Shown: positions 23,801-38,800 of the stretch, piece after piece
Numbering within the stretch: the first letter of the stretch is position 1
How the letters are laid out: the number at the start of each line of letters is the position of its first letter
Source: Bombus terrestris
Taxonomy: Eukaryota > Arthropoda > Insecta > Hymenoptera > Apidae
Direction of reading: 5' to 3'
DNA length: 64,000 bases
NCBI RefSeq assembly: GCF_910591885.1
Contig: NC_063272.1
Coordinates: forward strand, 62,001 to 126,000
The notes under the pieces: generated by a model
Databases searched by the model: none
Told to the model about the DNA's origin: nothing
Seen by the model: the letters and a program-made list of their open reading frames with translations, nothing else
Position numbers and translations under genes: made by a program

Positions 23801-26800
23801 ATGGTCGATCGGTTCGCGCGAGGGTCAAACTGCGTTCACACAAGGGTCGATTCGTAATCGATATACTAGAATTACGTATTGCGGAATGGATAGCGATCGG
23901 AATGGATACGATACAAAAGAGTTAACGGATAGCACATCGACTGTGTGCGTTCATAAGTAGGACGTAACTGGGACAGTGGATGAGCAAAGCGAGAAAGATG
24001 CTTCTAGCTGTCGGATGGCTGTTTTGTCACTTGACTCGAGGCGGTGGTTACGATAGATGCGAAGATAGGTGGGGTTTCCGGTGGCGAAGTAGCAAGGGAA
24101 AGAAGGATGGTGTCGTCGTGGTAAAACGAAGGGGCGCGGAGGTGTCTTGTGAAAACACACCGAAGGAGAGGAAAAGAAGTCTCGCACGCGCGACTCTTTA
24201 CAGCGGCGTGAGCCACGCTTTGCCGCGTGCAGCTCAAGGTTGAACCGAACTATACGACCGATGGAGAGAGTCTTCTCGGCTTCCAAGAGCCCTCAAGAAA
24301 TCCTCCGTGAGCCGACTATGGACCCGTTATATTGCTACGCCGTTGCCACAAGAATGCCGCCAAGCCAGCAGCCCCCTCTAGCAGCTCGCATTATGCCGAT
24401 CTGATGCGTGTACACGCGCTTCCTCCTTCTTCGTTCTTCGTCCGCTTTTCTCCGCAGCTTCTTACTTCTTACTCGTTTATCGTTCCGGCTATCGTTCCTC
24501 TGCTATTTTTCTGCGTGGCTGGTTTCGCGTTAGGAAGCGATATCGTTCACCGGAGAACCGAGAGATCGTAGGTGGTGTAAGATACGTTGGGTGGGGAGCA
24601 GAAAGAGCATGCTTTGCGTTTCGATCTGTCGTGATGTCATCGATCGTTTCACGAGTTTCGTTATCTCGTATTCTTACGTGTTCTGCTTCTTCTTAAAAGG
24701 AACCCGTTGTTGAGACAGATGTCGGAGTTTCCGTGGAAGAATCCGGTTGAGGAGCAACTGGCACGTCGCGTTCCCCCTTTCACTAGTTCTTCTAACAAAA
24801 TTTCATCGAGAGATGTGACTATTCTGTTCGCGCGTTACGTGCGCGCGGGGTACTTTCTCTCGAACTTTCTATACGTCGCGTCGTCTAACCAATGCGACGG
24901 ACACGGTTAGAAGGAGTTCGCTTAACATCGCGTGGCGCGTGACACGCGTTACTCTATTTTCTATTCGCATCTAATTCCGTCTGTCCTAGAGAGAAACGGC
25001 CAGAGTCGAGTCGAGTCCGATCCGAGCCCCGCGATCTTGGATTTCGTACGATCACGTTTGACGTTTCGTATTAGACGCCATGCGCGAGCCGTCTAACTTT
25101 GTCGAAAATATCAACGGAATACCAAGGAACAACGAGATCCATTCACGGCTTTTGATATCGGTGTTCAAAGTTCAAATAGGGCGTGACCGTGGTTGGTAGC
25201 GATACGCGTAACGGGACAGGTGACTGAATGGATCAAAGAGGGCAAACAACACGCAAACTCGATTCGAGTAATCTGAATTCGAAGGCCGGTAGGATTAGCA
25301 AGGGCCCGATGTCGATGTTGTGTTGCAATTGGCAATTGGTTTTCGCTTCGATCCAGAAGACGACACCCACGTGCTGTTGCTTCTATTACCATATACGAAG
25401 ATCCCGATGGTCTTGGGTTTCCCCGGGTGGCACCCGTGTCTCTCAGTCACCAATCGTCTCGTGGACCGTCAGTTTGGTAGATCGCTCGCTGGTTCGTTGG
25501 TACGCTCGCTCACAACCCACAGCCGGTTGTTCGTTCGTTAGTGCAATCGCTGATTCGCTCGCGTGCTCGATCGTTGCCACCGCGTTCGCTTCTCTATCCC
25601 TGCCAATTCCGATACCTTTCATTTCGTCTTGTTTCCTTTAGTTTCATTTGGTTATCGGCCACAGTCTACTCTACAAAGTATTTTTTAGCATTCTATACTT
25701 GGTTGGGTTAGTGACGCGTATACTCGCTAATAGAATTGTTCGGTTTAATTGGTCGCGCGAAAGTCGAGCGGGAGAGTAACGAAAATTACCTCGTGCTCTT
25801 CTATTTATCGTGTCTGTTCGGATATAGTCGGAGTCTCTTTCGCTCTCTCGAGGAGAACGATGAACTAGGGGTCCGCGAAAGACCGATTACCGGCGTCTCG
25901 TGGTGCACCACCGAGCCACTTTGGCCGAGAAACGTTGAGTGGTTACGTCTGCGACGTGCCGTGATAAATTCGGTCGTTGATTCGTTAAGCTTCGTTCGCG
26001 TCTAGAGAGCGGGCGAACGGCCGAACGGACAAACGGGGAACGAAATTAGCTGTTCTTCTCGTTGTCCGCATTGTCCGTGTCGTCGGTGTCGCCGACGCGC
26101 CCTCCAGTTCCTTCCTATCCGATCGCGTCGTGCCTACGTTCGTTCATCCCTGGTCGTCTGGCTTCGCGATCGTCGTCCGACCTTTACACTATCTCTCTTC
26201 TTCCAACAGTGCAACACCACAGCCAGTGTCAAAATTATTCGATCCGAAAACAAACGAAAACCGAAGGGAGCGCGCGGTAGCAACGACAGGGGTGGAAAGT
26301 GAATATAATTAAGGACGAAACTAGGTCTTCCGTCGACTCCAAGTGCCATACGTATAATTAAACCTTCCATTAAGATAAGCCTACGTTAGTAAGTGTTTCT
26401 ATACGAAACGTTTTCAAAGTGTTCCGCGGTAGTTTCCAAGCCACTAATGTAAATACGAGCAAGAGGCTTCCGCGAAAGGAAACTGCCGATTATAGGAAAG
26501 GAGTTATTCTTACGTCGACACGGTGTCAAGAAAGAAAAACGGAACGGGACAGTGTGCTTGGTACGCGCGTGCATGTGGCGTATCTTGGCGAACGGAAAGA
26601 AGATAACCTAGTAAAAAGGGAGAACTTGTGCGTTTCGTTGGAGATAAGGATTGTTATACATATAGGAAGAAAGAAAAAAAAAAGAGCAAAGGCCCGATGA
26701 ACAGGGAAAACATCGTTTCGTTGTTGGCTGGTTTCGAAAGAACCTAAGAAGACTTGTAGCGAGCTTAACTGGCTAAACGAGATGTCCACTCAAGCTTATT

Positions 26801-29800
26801 ACAAGGAGAGGCTCGGTTTCGATCCGGCCGATACCGTGGCGGAACATCATCGTGAGCAGAGATCGCAGCACGGATACGAGGAGTCTCTTTCCAAGTTCAA
26901 AGGTCAGAACGAAAATGGATTTTCGTGGATGATGGAAGGACGGGAAAATTGGCGGGTAGAAGGGGCCACAGAACACCGTTCCGGCAGCACTCAGGCTTTC
27001 TGGGGTTGCTGGGCGATGTTCATCGAGGCGCACGGTAGGTGAAGAGTTGGCATGCCGATGCTGGATCCCGTCCAATACCTTGCCCCTGACCCTCCTCGTC
27101 CTGCCAATAGAAACTTCTTTTTCAATTGTCCCGAACACACGTTTTTTTATTTTCTCTCGTTTTCATATTTTTTCTTTTTCTTTTTTTTTTTATATCGACT
27201 TCGCTTTGGCTTCTCCCTTGGTCTTTGTCGTCCGAGAATCGAGACAAATCGGCACGAAATAGCTAGCCCTACGTGCGATTCTCCGAGTTCTCCTCCCTCG
27301 AATATTCCTCGGTCAGAACGAGATTCCGTTTGTTAGAAGCGGAGAAATCGAGAGAAAAGGGAGACCGGAGAATTACACGCATCGCGTAAACTAGAGTTCG
27401 TATCGGTTTGAGAGTATACCGTGAACGGAAGTATCTTTTTTGAGGTCGTTTACCTTTTGCCGTTTGACCCGAATGTTTCGCGGAAGTAGCCTCGGAAATA
27501 GCCGGGGCAAAATAATTCGCGCCTCGTGACGAGCTCCGATCCAAAGTCTCGAATGTCCGATACGAGAAAGTTCTTAATCCTACGCGATTCTTGTAATTTT
27601 CTCGCGCGTACAGTGCAACCATGTATAGACGCAAACACGTGTTTGTGAACTTTGAAAGTGTTTTTGATTTCTCTTTCTTTTTTTTTCTTTTTTGTTCAGT
27701 TAACATTGACTAACTTTTTTGAAGTGTCTTTGTGTGTCTAATATCGCGCCGATCTTTTGTTACCGGATTGAATCGTGGTGGATAGTCAAGGCTTCCCGCC
27801 TCCTTAGCGTTTCGACCATGTAGAATCATTTACATTAGAATCCGCTTTTACAAACGGGTTACGCGCTGTTCCTTTTGTCCACGCACATGCACATGCGTAG
27901 ATAGTGTCTCACTTACGAAACGATTTCACGAATGTATCGCGCGTGATAACCAAGCGTTTTCGCCAAACGGTTCTCTTTTATCGAAAGAATTCTTTTGGGG
28001 CGTGTACGCGTGGTTTGCGTACGTAATTCAGTACGTGCCACGTTCGTAGAAACGTAAGCACGTAATTGCCTGTTTGGGCCGTCGTCAGGAAAACATTTAT
28101 CGCGATTTCCTTTCCATCGTTCCATAACAAATTCATGTCCAGGGACGATCGTCCAGCAATCGTTCCCCGTTATCACACGCTCCGAAATCCCATGTGTGTA
28201 GTCGGGGAACGAATGTTCTCATTGTCCCAATTTATCTCCAATTGTGCTTCGGTATGCCACTCTTCCGAAGCGTTGTTTTCGATTACGTTGGAATATTTTT
28301 TCCTTTCAAGGCACATGCGGCTTTTCGACGAACTTCGATCGAACCGATTACGAGTTAATACCTTGTCACGTCAATTAGAATAAACGTGTTTATTTATTTT
28401 TAACGATTACGTACACGTGTGAGCCTAATCGATCGGATCTTTCTTTTTTTTTTTATCTACTTTATCGTATATTGGATAACGAGCTTCGGTAATTCGTGAA
28501 CGCATTACGAACGAAGTATGACTCGAACGTACATTTAATTGCTATTACGCGGACCTTCCATAAAAGCATCGTTGTAAGACGGTGTAAATAGGTTTGTCTT
28601 ACCTATTTCGTAATGCTGTTGCCACAAAAATGGGAAAATTCATCGAAACCGTTGTACGCGACTCCTTTCGAAGTTGAGCAATAGTTCGAGGGTCTGAGAG
28701 TTCATTATTCGTATTAGCTACGATCGTCTTCAGTCTCCGTCTGGTTCACGGAGAGGTTAAATAAGTGTTTCTTAATGAAAGCCTACAGCTACACAGAATC
28801 GGATAATCGGCCGTAATTAATTGCTACTGGGAAGTCCGAGCAGGAGCCTCCTACTCGATTAATCTCGCGATCGAGTAGTGTCGTCGAACTTGTATCTATC
28901 TAGTGTAACGATGTCGGTTCAAATACTGGCGGATATTTCATCGATGGAGGTTGTAAGGTTGCTAAGACAGATTATTCGAAACGTACAGCATAGCAAGATA
29001 GCACAAGTACAGAACACAAGGGGATAAATATCCCATTGCTTTATTATTAGAGATCAGGTGTTTAGGGCACAGGTTGGGAGGACATGGGCAGACTGCACTT
29101 GGCATTTATAGAGCCTCCTAATAATAAATAAAGTTTTAACACACTTTCGCTTGTTTGCGTGCACGATCGGCTGTTCTTTTCCTTTGTGACTACCTACGTA
29201 CAAACACCCATCTACCTATCTATCTATCTGCCTACCTACTTTCCTATCTATCCCGACCACCTATCTGTCTGTCTGCCTGTCCGTCTGTCTACTGTTGCTT
29301 TGGCTGCTTACTGCCTTGATGCCTGATGCCTGATGCCCGATGCCTGTTTGCCCGCGTAGACGATCGCTCGTAACTCGTGTGACGGTGATAAAATCGAAAT
29401 TGACGATTTAATTAAACTTCAACGTAGGAAATCGGTACAATCGCATACGTTAGAGAAAAGGAAGCGGAGAAAGCGTAGAAAGACAACGTTCGCTTTTCAC
29501 CCTTGCAGTCAACGTTTCTAACAAATTGATCCTCTTTCTGATTGCAGACGAACGAGACGCGATCCAAAAGAAAACATTTACCAAATGGGTGAACAAGCAT
29601 CTGAAAAAGGTAAGTCTCTCGAATCGTAGAAAACATTTCGCGTTTTAAACGGTGTGACAGTCGATGGGCGTTCACTTAAATCGGTCTGCTACTCGACGAC
29701 AAACGTTCGAGCAGTAAGTTCGGATTGATCTATAATACATACACGCGCGCGTGTGAGCGCGTGCAATCTACCAGTTATGATCTAATTCTTCTACAAGTAA

Positions 29801-30805
29801 TGACTAGGTGCATTCCGCGAATTATAAGGGGAGGAGGCTGTTCGTCGTACGGCAGCCGTGGCCCTTCCTTCAAAATATCGAACGATACCTAATTTTAGAG
29901 CGACCTTAGCAGGAGGCCACGGCTGGTGGAGTCGAGGCGCGAGGGAATATATCGAAACACCTGATAGGTGAGCATACGAGAGCAGCGGCGCGCAACACCG
30001 GGACAACCAGCTGTTTCGTAACCACATATGTAAACGATAGGGGACCTTCTTATCCACCAGTATACAATACGTATATGTTGTGCTTGTTCCTGCACCCGTC
30101 TCTTTTTCCATGTAGGACGTACGCGTGGGTCGACCGTGATCCCTTCCAGGAGGGTATTTCACGCGTTGCTATAGAAGGTAACGTATCGAGGAAACCGAGT
30201 GGGTGAAATCGAGAAAATCATTTGAATCTATAGAGTTTCGACTCGTTCCTCGACGAGTTTCGCTTCCATTTTTCTCGCACCCCTTTTGGCTTCACCCTCG
30301 TCAATGCTATCTCGATTAGTCAGCTGCGAGTCAGCGTAGTTGCCTATGTTCTCCATACTTCTCGGAAACTTGGTTTTTCGATAGAGGAATGTTCTCGCTC
30401 TCTGTCTTGTTTTTTTGTAACGTAGATTGATTAATGAGATTCGAATGATCGTGCTACCGTCGATGCGTTGAATTGAACAAACACCGCCACTGTTCTGCGT
30501 CGTACGCATTCTCGAGGCAACACGTGACGGAAAAAACGATGCCGTCGGCGGTGCCAGCATCTATTCCAATGCCGATCGCTGGTCGTTGATGCCGACGATA
30601 CCATCAACATGCCAGTGCCGATTCTGACGGTGACGAAACCATGGGTGTAGACGCGTTAATGGTTCTGACGACCACGGTGACCGCAACCGACGTCGACGAC
30701 GATGACCACGACGCCGACGCCGTCGACATGCCACGCGACCGCGAACAATTCTCGTAACTCGAGACACGTTAGCCTTGATCTCACGTGACTCTCGTCTTTG
30801 TTTCT

Positions 30806-30863
<58 letters not shown>

Positions 30864-33800
30864 GTACCGTCGCGAATCAACGATGACGCAGGTTCTTCTT
30901 CTGTTTTCGGAAAGAATAAAAAAGAAAAAAGAAAGAACGGACATGATCGTTCGTAAACGATGATTGTCCCGTTCGAGATAGAAAGAGAAGAGTGCACGTT
31001 CAATGATAAATCGAGCAGTGATACATTCCCTGCATTGCTTTCTCGTTACGTTGGCCGCGTATGCAAAGTCAGGAGTCAAGGAGAAAGGAGAAGAGACGCA
31101 AGGTTGAAGCGGTCTGTGTTCGTAAGCAGCGAGTATAACTCGATTGGTATTTCGAGGGTTATCGAGCCTTATTTTCTTCCTATGTTAGTTAGCTCTTCGA
31201 CCCCGGTTCGTTTCGAAATCGAGCGACGACGAAGAACGGCGCCTACCGAGGTGCGGCATTACTCACCCCTCTCTTTAACTGACCCCTGTTCCATTACCTA
31301 CTTGTTTCTCCTTCTTCAAAGCCTTCGGTCTCTGGTTCGTATATACATTTCCGAACGAACCACGCAGCCCCACAAATAGATGAAAGATTTTCGCATTGAT
31401 TCAAAAACGATCAATTGGCCACAGTTTCGCAGTGTAAGAGAAATTTCTTTTGATACTGATTCGATACTGATTCCCTTTGATATTTTTTCCCCTTTAGAAG
31501 GGAAGAATAAAAGAAACAGTAAATACATACGAATACGGTCCCATCATCGATTATATTGATGGTTAATTAGTTTCGATCAACGTATTTTGACTTCGATAAT
31601 GAATTCCAGGATATTACGGCGAACGGTACTGCGTATTTGCGCGTTGCTCGGTACTGGTTTTCTTGGCTACCTACCTGCTCGATTCCGCGCGCCCACCTTT
31701 CCTCTCGTAACTCTGACCTTATTCGGAAACGTTCTCCTGCGGACGACGTTCCCGATTTACCACCTCTTGCCCAGTAAGTAGGTGGATAAGTAGGTAGTTA
31801 GGTACGCAGGTAGGCAAGCACGATTCAGTCAGTCAGTCAGTCAGTCAGTCAGTCAGTCAGTCAGTCAGTCAGTCAGTCAAACAGCCAGCCTGTTGTCGGA
31901 GATGTGTTGCACAGTAGCGGAGGGGCAGAGGAAAAAAATCTAGCTGCGATCGCTCAAGAGTGAGTGCATGCTTGGCTATGACGCACCGTTGCCATTGCGT
32001 AACATTTGTGCCAGGAAATGGTCCGCTGAAGTAACTTCTGCGTCCATGAATTCCGATCTGTTGAATAATAAAGATATCCTGTGACTCTCCCTTGTGTGCC
32101 GTCAATGATTCTTGGGACGAAATTAGAGAAGATCATCGTTCCAAGAAGTGAGCGTTAACAATGTTACAAAGAAACATTCGGAATGAGACACACACCCTCT
32201 TTGTGACAATATCATGAATTTTTTTCAAACGTTCATTCATGGATATTAGATCGATCGTACGCCCATCAACTGTACGCGTTTTTTATCGCTTACCCGATTT
32301 CGATTCGCGAAGATCGGTCGTTGTCCCGGGCGGTAGTGCAAAAAGCTACAACGGCTCGATCTCTGCTTCTGCTCACCCGTTTTTACTTTCGTTTTACTCT
32401 CGCCCGAGAATAGTTGAAAGCGCGTCGCTTGTGCGCAGCATAACGTCCACCTCGGATACGCTGGTTGTGCCCGTGACAACGCATCGATTGTTCCATGCAG
32501 ATTCCTGCAATTACATAAGGGTCCATTGTCCAATGAAAATTCATAATAATAATTCTCTACTTTTCATCCTTTTACGCTTATCCACAGCATTGGAAGTACG
32601 TGAAGGTACGAATCCATCGTATATTCTTCCCAGCGAACGATCGACTGGGACGAGTGGTTCGGGTTTCTTTTAGATTATGGGATGATCATTAAAATGCATG
32701 TCAATAGCACTAATGTGTAAACCTAGGTTCGTTCAAGTCGATAGGCTATCCCTCTCCTTAGTTTAGTATTTGAAAATAGTTATCATTCGGTAGACGTTAA
32801 TTATGATTTTTCAGCTTCGTACGAGTTAAAAGCAAATGTTCGAAGATTTTTATTTCTTGCGCGTTTTCATAATGTATAAAGTGCAAATTCACAAAGAAAC
32901 TGTTTTATATTCACGACGTAGAATGTCGAGAAAAGAGTGACGGCGCCGGACGATGAATTTCAAATTTACCGCGCTTAGCAGAACAAACGCTGACGTCTCG
33001 AGCATTTGCTTTTCACTCGTCATAGTTCACGGGAACCAGGCTTTGCATTCTAGGTTCGTTCTTTGAAGCGTTGACATGCAATTAAGGATTACCCACCGTA
33101 AGTCCTCGGAAATTCTCAAAGGGGAAGTTATCTCTGATGTTTTTGTATTCTTGCATGCCACCGAGCTTTCCGGTCAAGGACCACTCGTCCATGCGACCGA
33201 CGAGTAGTGGTAGATTCGAACACGTTAATTACGTGCAAATTAACACGAAGACGAACGATGTACCGTGTGACGGTGACTGACAACCTGCCGCTACTTTCGG
33301 TCGCGTCCAAGCCAATCCAAACTAAACACATAACTCGGGCCGTGCTTCTTTTTCAATCGATGTTTTTTTCAGACTTACACGTGCCTACACGTGTGCGTCC
33401 TTGTGAACAACCAACCATGCTGTTCCCCCACTGTAAGTTCAGGGCAGGTGATATTAACGAACGTTGCCAATGTTAGAAGGAACTTTACGCATGCTCTAAG
33501 AAACGCGATGTCTTGTTTTGTCGAGTGAATTAATTGTTTTCCCAAGTAACGTCCTTTCATATTTCCCTCTGCTTCCATTTGTCACTTAAAGAAATCATCA
33601 ATGAACAGGCCCGTTGAGAAACCGTGGCAAAAGTCGACGTGCAAAAGCTATGCAATTATCGCGAATTAAACGATCTGCGTGTGATTTCTACGATACCTGA
33701 GATTCGTGCTTATCGCGGCCGACATTTAAAGTTTAACTGAGAGTTTGAGGGCCACGATTCATGCGTTTGCACGTGACGCACCGCGGTCGTGTAATGTACA

Positions 33801-35552
33801 TTTATTTTCGCGAGACACGCGACTATCTTTTCGGAATACCTGCTTCATCGAAATCCGTTCTTCCCTTATCACTTTTCTCACTACATCCGTTATATGTGTT
33901 TGCACGTACACGTTCCTAGTATTTCGTGTTTTGTAACCGATCACCGTTCGTTTTTCAATGTCCTCCCGTCCATATGCACCACATCTTTTCCTTTTTTACA
34001 TTTAATTTTTGGTTGAAGTCGCTCCGTTTTCTTTTTTCATAATTTCGATTCGTTCGATGGCTTGTTTTTATTTTCAGTTATATAGAATTGTCGAGAGACA
34101 CTTGAACAAGGAAGTCATTTATCAGTGCTCTGATGCGTGAAATCGTTGTTGCAGGCCAGCAGACATGTCGGAGATCTGTTCGAAGACCTGCGGGACGGGC
34201 ACAATCTCATTTCCTTGCTGGAGGTACTCTCGGGCGAGCATCTTGTAAGTATCCCAAAGTTTTTTTCCTTCCGTGATACTCTTTTATGCGGCACAGACGC
34301 AATTGGCGCTGGTTGGTCCGCTTACCCGTCGGTTTCCAGGGTGAAATGCTCGTTACGTAACTGTCGGGGTGGGACTAACTTGACCTGGATTACAGGGGTA
34401 GACGATCTGTATCCTCTATCCGTTTAAACAGGTCATCATGCTTATAGGCAATAAATAATATTTTGAAACGCCAGCAGTTAGGTAACATCGTTTGAACCTT
34501 GTCAATCGAGGGTTGATCGTAATTACGGTGATTATGTGGCATATAATAGGATTTGATGTACGATTAATTCAATTCATCGTTTTTTAGCCGCGAGAGAGAG
34601 GTCGGATGCGTTTCCACATGCTGCAGAACGTACAAATGGCTCTTGACTTTTTGCGCTATAAGAAGATCAAGCTCGTTAATATTCGTGCTGAAGACATTGT
34701 CGATGGAAACCCAAAGTTGACTCTAGGTTTGATATGGACCATCATACTTCACTTCCAGGTGAGTGGACGCCCGGATCTTCCTGAAATTATCACCGATTAC
34801 GCTTGTCACAAATTATATACCACCGCCAAGTATACTCTAGTGGGTTTGGAGATAGCACCTAAGAAAACGGAACGTTTCAATAGGAACGTCTCGACACCTG
34901 GTTCGCCCTTTCGAATCGCGATTATCGAAGGAATAACGATACCCATTGTTCGATCGTGCTCCGGCCGAAGTTCAAGCCGTTCTCGCTTTCAAACAACGAA
35001 AACGTTTTTTCGTAAGAGTCGCGCAGCGATACCGATCGAAAGTTTCGCTTCCGAGAAACCGATGCTCGCGAGGGGAAAACGGTCGGCTAGGAGAATCATC
35101 GCGCAGGAATGCCCGACCACTCTCGTTTTTCTCGCGATTCTCGTTCCGATCGAAAGCGAGTCGGACGGAGGAAGCGCAAAGAAAGAGTGAGAGCCGTTCC
35201 AGGCGACGTTTGGCGCCGTCGAGGACGGCACGCCACCACGCCATGCCACGTCGTTGCATGCCACAGAACGGGAACGCGATTACGCGCGATGGTCGGGTCA
35301 TTCGGTGAGGAGAGCCGGCGCCAAAAGAGTTGGCCGATACTGGACGTCGCGTCGGATCGTCTGCGGACGGGCGCAAAAAATCTCGAAGGCGAGACATCGA
35401 TCGCGGCTCGAGTAACCGTATTACGCGACCGCACAAAGACAGACAGTGTTCGTTTTCGTAACGATGCAACGAGTACGCGACTTTTCGTTATCTCGCGCGC
35501 TCTCGAATCGCTACTTCGAGAGAGAAGTAGCCGCCGAGAGAGAGAGAGAGAT

Positions 35553-35590
<38 letters not shown>

Positions 35591-35765
35591 AGAGAAAGAA
35601 AGAAAGAGAAATTTAAGCCTATTCCCCTTATATATTCTTACTAACTATCGGCTCCTCCCGATCAGCATCTGTATCTAATGGTGTATTTTTTGTTCTGTTT
35701 CGCGCCGCAGAGCTGGCGTCGCAAGGTAAGTTCCCTACATTTTTATGCCGTAGTTGGTTCCCTCT

Positions 35766-35808
<43 letters not shown>

Positions 35809-38800
35809 AACTGAAAAGCATTTACCAATTCGTTCGAAAAAAATATTGCGATAATTACGCCCGGATCAAAGATTTGGATACGTATTTAGTAGTCAGTGTT
35901 GGCTCGATCTCTTATCGACCGCGTGAACCGATCGAAAAGCCAGATGGCGCTCGCAGATAGTCTTGTAATAGCCGTCGTCCTACGCATGGAAGCTCTCACT
36001 GATCCACCGAATCGTTTTGAGATTCATTTTCCTCGACAATCGCGACAACCGCGTCATTTATCCTAACCGCCTGTGACGACTATCCTTTCGCTCGCGACAG
36101 ACCTGTCCGTTTATGGTAGTTCCACGCGTACGTCGAGTCAGCAAGCCGGAAGGTTGATTGTCAGTCAAAAGCATCGCGTGGTATTCCGGGACGTGGGAGG
36201 TGACCAGATTGCGAACAGTCGTATCGCGGCTCCCTGGCGCGTCTCTCGTGGTCTCTTCTGGTCGCGAGCCGCCCACCTTGTAATTATGATAATCGGAATC
36301 GGTCGATCGAGCACCGAATACAAAAACGCGAATGACGCCACCGGCCAAGGTCAGGCTGTGAGCGACCGTTCCTTTTTAGCGCGTTTCATGCATCTTGACG
36401 ACTTTCGCGCCCTCGTAAAATACACGTTCCTTTGCATTCCTTCCTTGACATTGTACAAAGATTTTCTTAAAGAGAATTTAAGTTAGGAATAACTTCGTTG
36501 ACTAATAACACAGCTGGTTTAAAAATAGTTTGTATACAATTTTTTTATTTGGAAGGATCGTGTCCATTTAGTTTGTGTTGTTTCTAGGAAACAAGTCGCG
36601 TTACCATTGTATTACGGAAGGAGAAGTACCGGTAATCGCGGAAATTGCGAAGAATTACAAGGATCCCGGAGGATCTTGCAACGATTGGTTCACGCGGCTG
36701 GCATTGTAACGGAAGCGAATGCTCGGGGCGGGCGGTTGCGGGCGCGATGACGTCACGTCCGGTCTCGAGCAAACCGCGCGCCTCGAGTCTCTCTTGACTG
36801 TTTTCCGTTCCTTTTTTTTTTTTTTTTCTCTCGTTCGCGTTCACAACGTTCAGGGACGCGACGCCGCGTCCTATTTTTCGCTTGTCTCAACTCGACGTTG
36901 CTTATTTAGGCATTGTTTTCGTTTCCTCGCGTACCTCCCCATGCCCTCCAAACGGAGTTGACGCGTATTATTAATTGGAATTAATTGGAGAGAGCCGCGC
37001 AACGAATTAGGTAAGTCTGCGACATAATGCGAGCGAACGTCGGCTCGGGACATCGACGACGTTCCGAAGGCGGCGCTTACCAAGTGTTACTGTGCCACGG
37101 TGAATCGTAAAAATCTCTGGAAAAGGAAAAGGAGGAAGGACACGATGCGCGACGGACGGCAAACGAAGCGTCGCGTCGCGGCGAAGTGGGGCGTCCGGTG
37201 TGTTCCCGACGCGTTTCGCCTCGTTGCAACAGCATGTTCCCCGATGACTCGGCCGATATAACGCGAGCGCATGCGCGATCTTGCACCGGTTATGCACAAA
37301 TAACAACCATATGACCGCAACGACGACGTGCACTAGGACAAGCATGGATTTTAGGGGGGCGTCGCGGAAACACAGCGAGATAGATGACGTCGTTTGAATT
37401 GTAGGGGTGAGCAACAGGATGAAGAGTAGGCTATGGTATAACAAGCACGAGCAGTCATCGACAAAGGGAGAGAGGATGAGAGAGAAAAAGAGAGTGGGGA
37501 ATCAAGAGGGGGAATGTCGGAGGCGTCTCTCACCTGTGCGCATTTCGTTGGCCTACTCTCGCGACGGCAGCCGGATACAACACGGCACGCTGTCGGACGT
37601 TCGTTCGGTGAATCGCGGTATATCCTGTTCTTTTCGTTCGTAAATACCGTTCGGCATAAAATCTCGAAATCGTTGGAACGTGGTCGTGCGACAACGGACC
37701 AAGGAACGCGTTCATCGAAGCCTCGAACGGTAGACACGTGTCGCGGCTAGGGACGCGCGACGATTCGCATCGCGAAACCTTACCGGTGAAACGTGCGAGC
37801 GGACGGTCGAACGAACGAACGAGCGCGCAAAGAAGCACGAAAAGAACTCGAAGTGGGGGATCGGTCTCGATGAGCTACCTGTAGTGCGCGGCAGTCTGTT
37901 CGCGATACGCGCGGTGATGGCCGTACCTGCCGTCAAGTGTCTCCTCCGATAACTAACTAATTCTTCCAGCGTTATCATTCCCTCTTCTGTTCGCACTTTC
38001 CCCTTCCGCTACTTGGCGGATTCCTCTATCATTCTCCCCGCCAACAGGGTATCGTATTTTATTTGTCCTGATCTACGTTGACATTGTCTTCTGGTCCAGT
38101 GAACACAGTTCCCCGCTCGAGGCGGTTTCTCCAAGAGTAGGCGCGATCGCTCCCCCACTTTCAAGAAGCGTTGGTGCTAAAAACGAATCGCAATTCGGTG
38201 CAGCTACTCGATGCGCTCTCAGACGATCGCGAGTCGTTCGTTCCGTTCGAATCGCACACGTATCAGTCGCTTCGGTTTTTTCTTTTTTTTTTGAACTGAC
38301 CATCGAGAAGATACGTATCGGTCGCGTATTCGCGAATCGATAACTGTTTTTCAAGTCGTGTCGAGTATCTAACTCGGACTAACGGTGATAGACGGACTGC
38401 CGACTTTCGATAATCGGCTTTCACGAGCGGCGTCGCGCGGTATAAGCTTGGAGAGACCGAGACGCCGGATAAGGCTACGAATGAGTAGCCGTACGTGCCT
38501 TGCCTCTATTCCTGGAGGTCGATGTTAGTTTCTTGGAGCAACTCGGTCCTTTCGACGGCCGCCAGAAGAGAGACGAGAGATCCCCGTGGATACAATTTCG
38601 TACCGATACACGATGTCGATATATCGGTTTAGCAAAGGTGGCAGACTGTTCGTGCAAGGCACCAGAGAGGATGACGCTCGCGAGAACGTCGCCTCGCCTG
38701 CTCCGTCTACTGCGACGCCTGTCACTGATGACTTAAGAGCGATTTACACCAAGAGAAGACTGTCGACCGAGGTTCTAGGTAGGAACTCCGACAAAACGGC

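Larger units (their letters stand above)
15910..29547 (+). other. shot: shot first intron, containing alternative start B
   Basis: 13.6 kb. It holds the second first exon (26782-26902), a Tc1/mariner-like element, CpG- and pyrimidine-rich stretches around 20.0-20.9 kb and 24.3-26.7 kb that are candidate promoter/5' UTR regions, and simple repeats. The largest open frames are low-complexity artefacts of pyrimidine-rich DNA. Confidence 0.8.
29610..34155 (+). other. shot: shot intron 2
   Basis: 4.5 kb without a supported gene. Contains a (CT)n run at 30806-30859 and a CAGT array at 31825-31879. A minus-strand frame of 172 codons at 30561-31079 is produced by the CT/GA repeat and has an Arg-Glu repeat composition, so it is not called. 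Confidence 0.8.

Noticed and set aside
30561..31079. 172-codon minus-strand frame
   Set aside because: Its centre is an Arg-Glu repeat produced by the (CT)n microsatellite; no domain.
34972..35469. 165-codon minus-strand frame and overlapping plus-strand frame of 189 codons at 35109-35678
   Set aside because: Arg/Ser-rich on both strands, which is what CpG-rich DNA gives by chance, and the plus frame ends in a GA repeat.
37007..37444. 145-codon minus-strand frame with a hydrophobic start
   Set aside because: Lies inside the CpG-rich putative promoter C; two other frames overlap it; no recognisable family.
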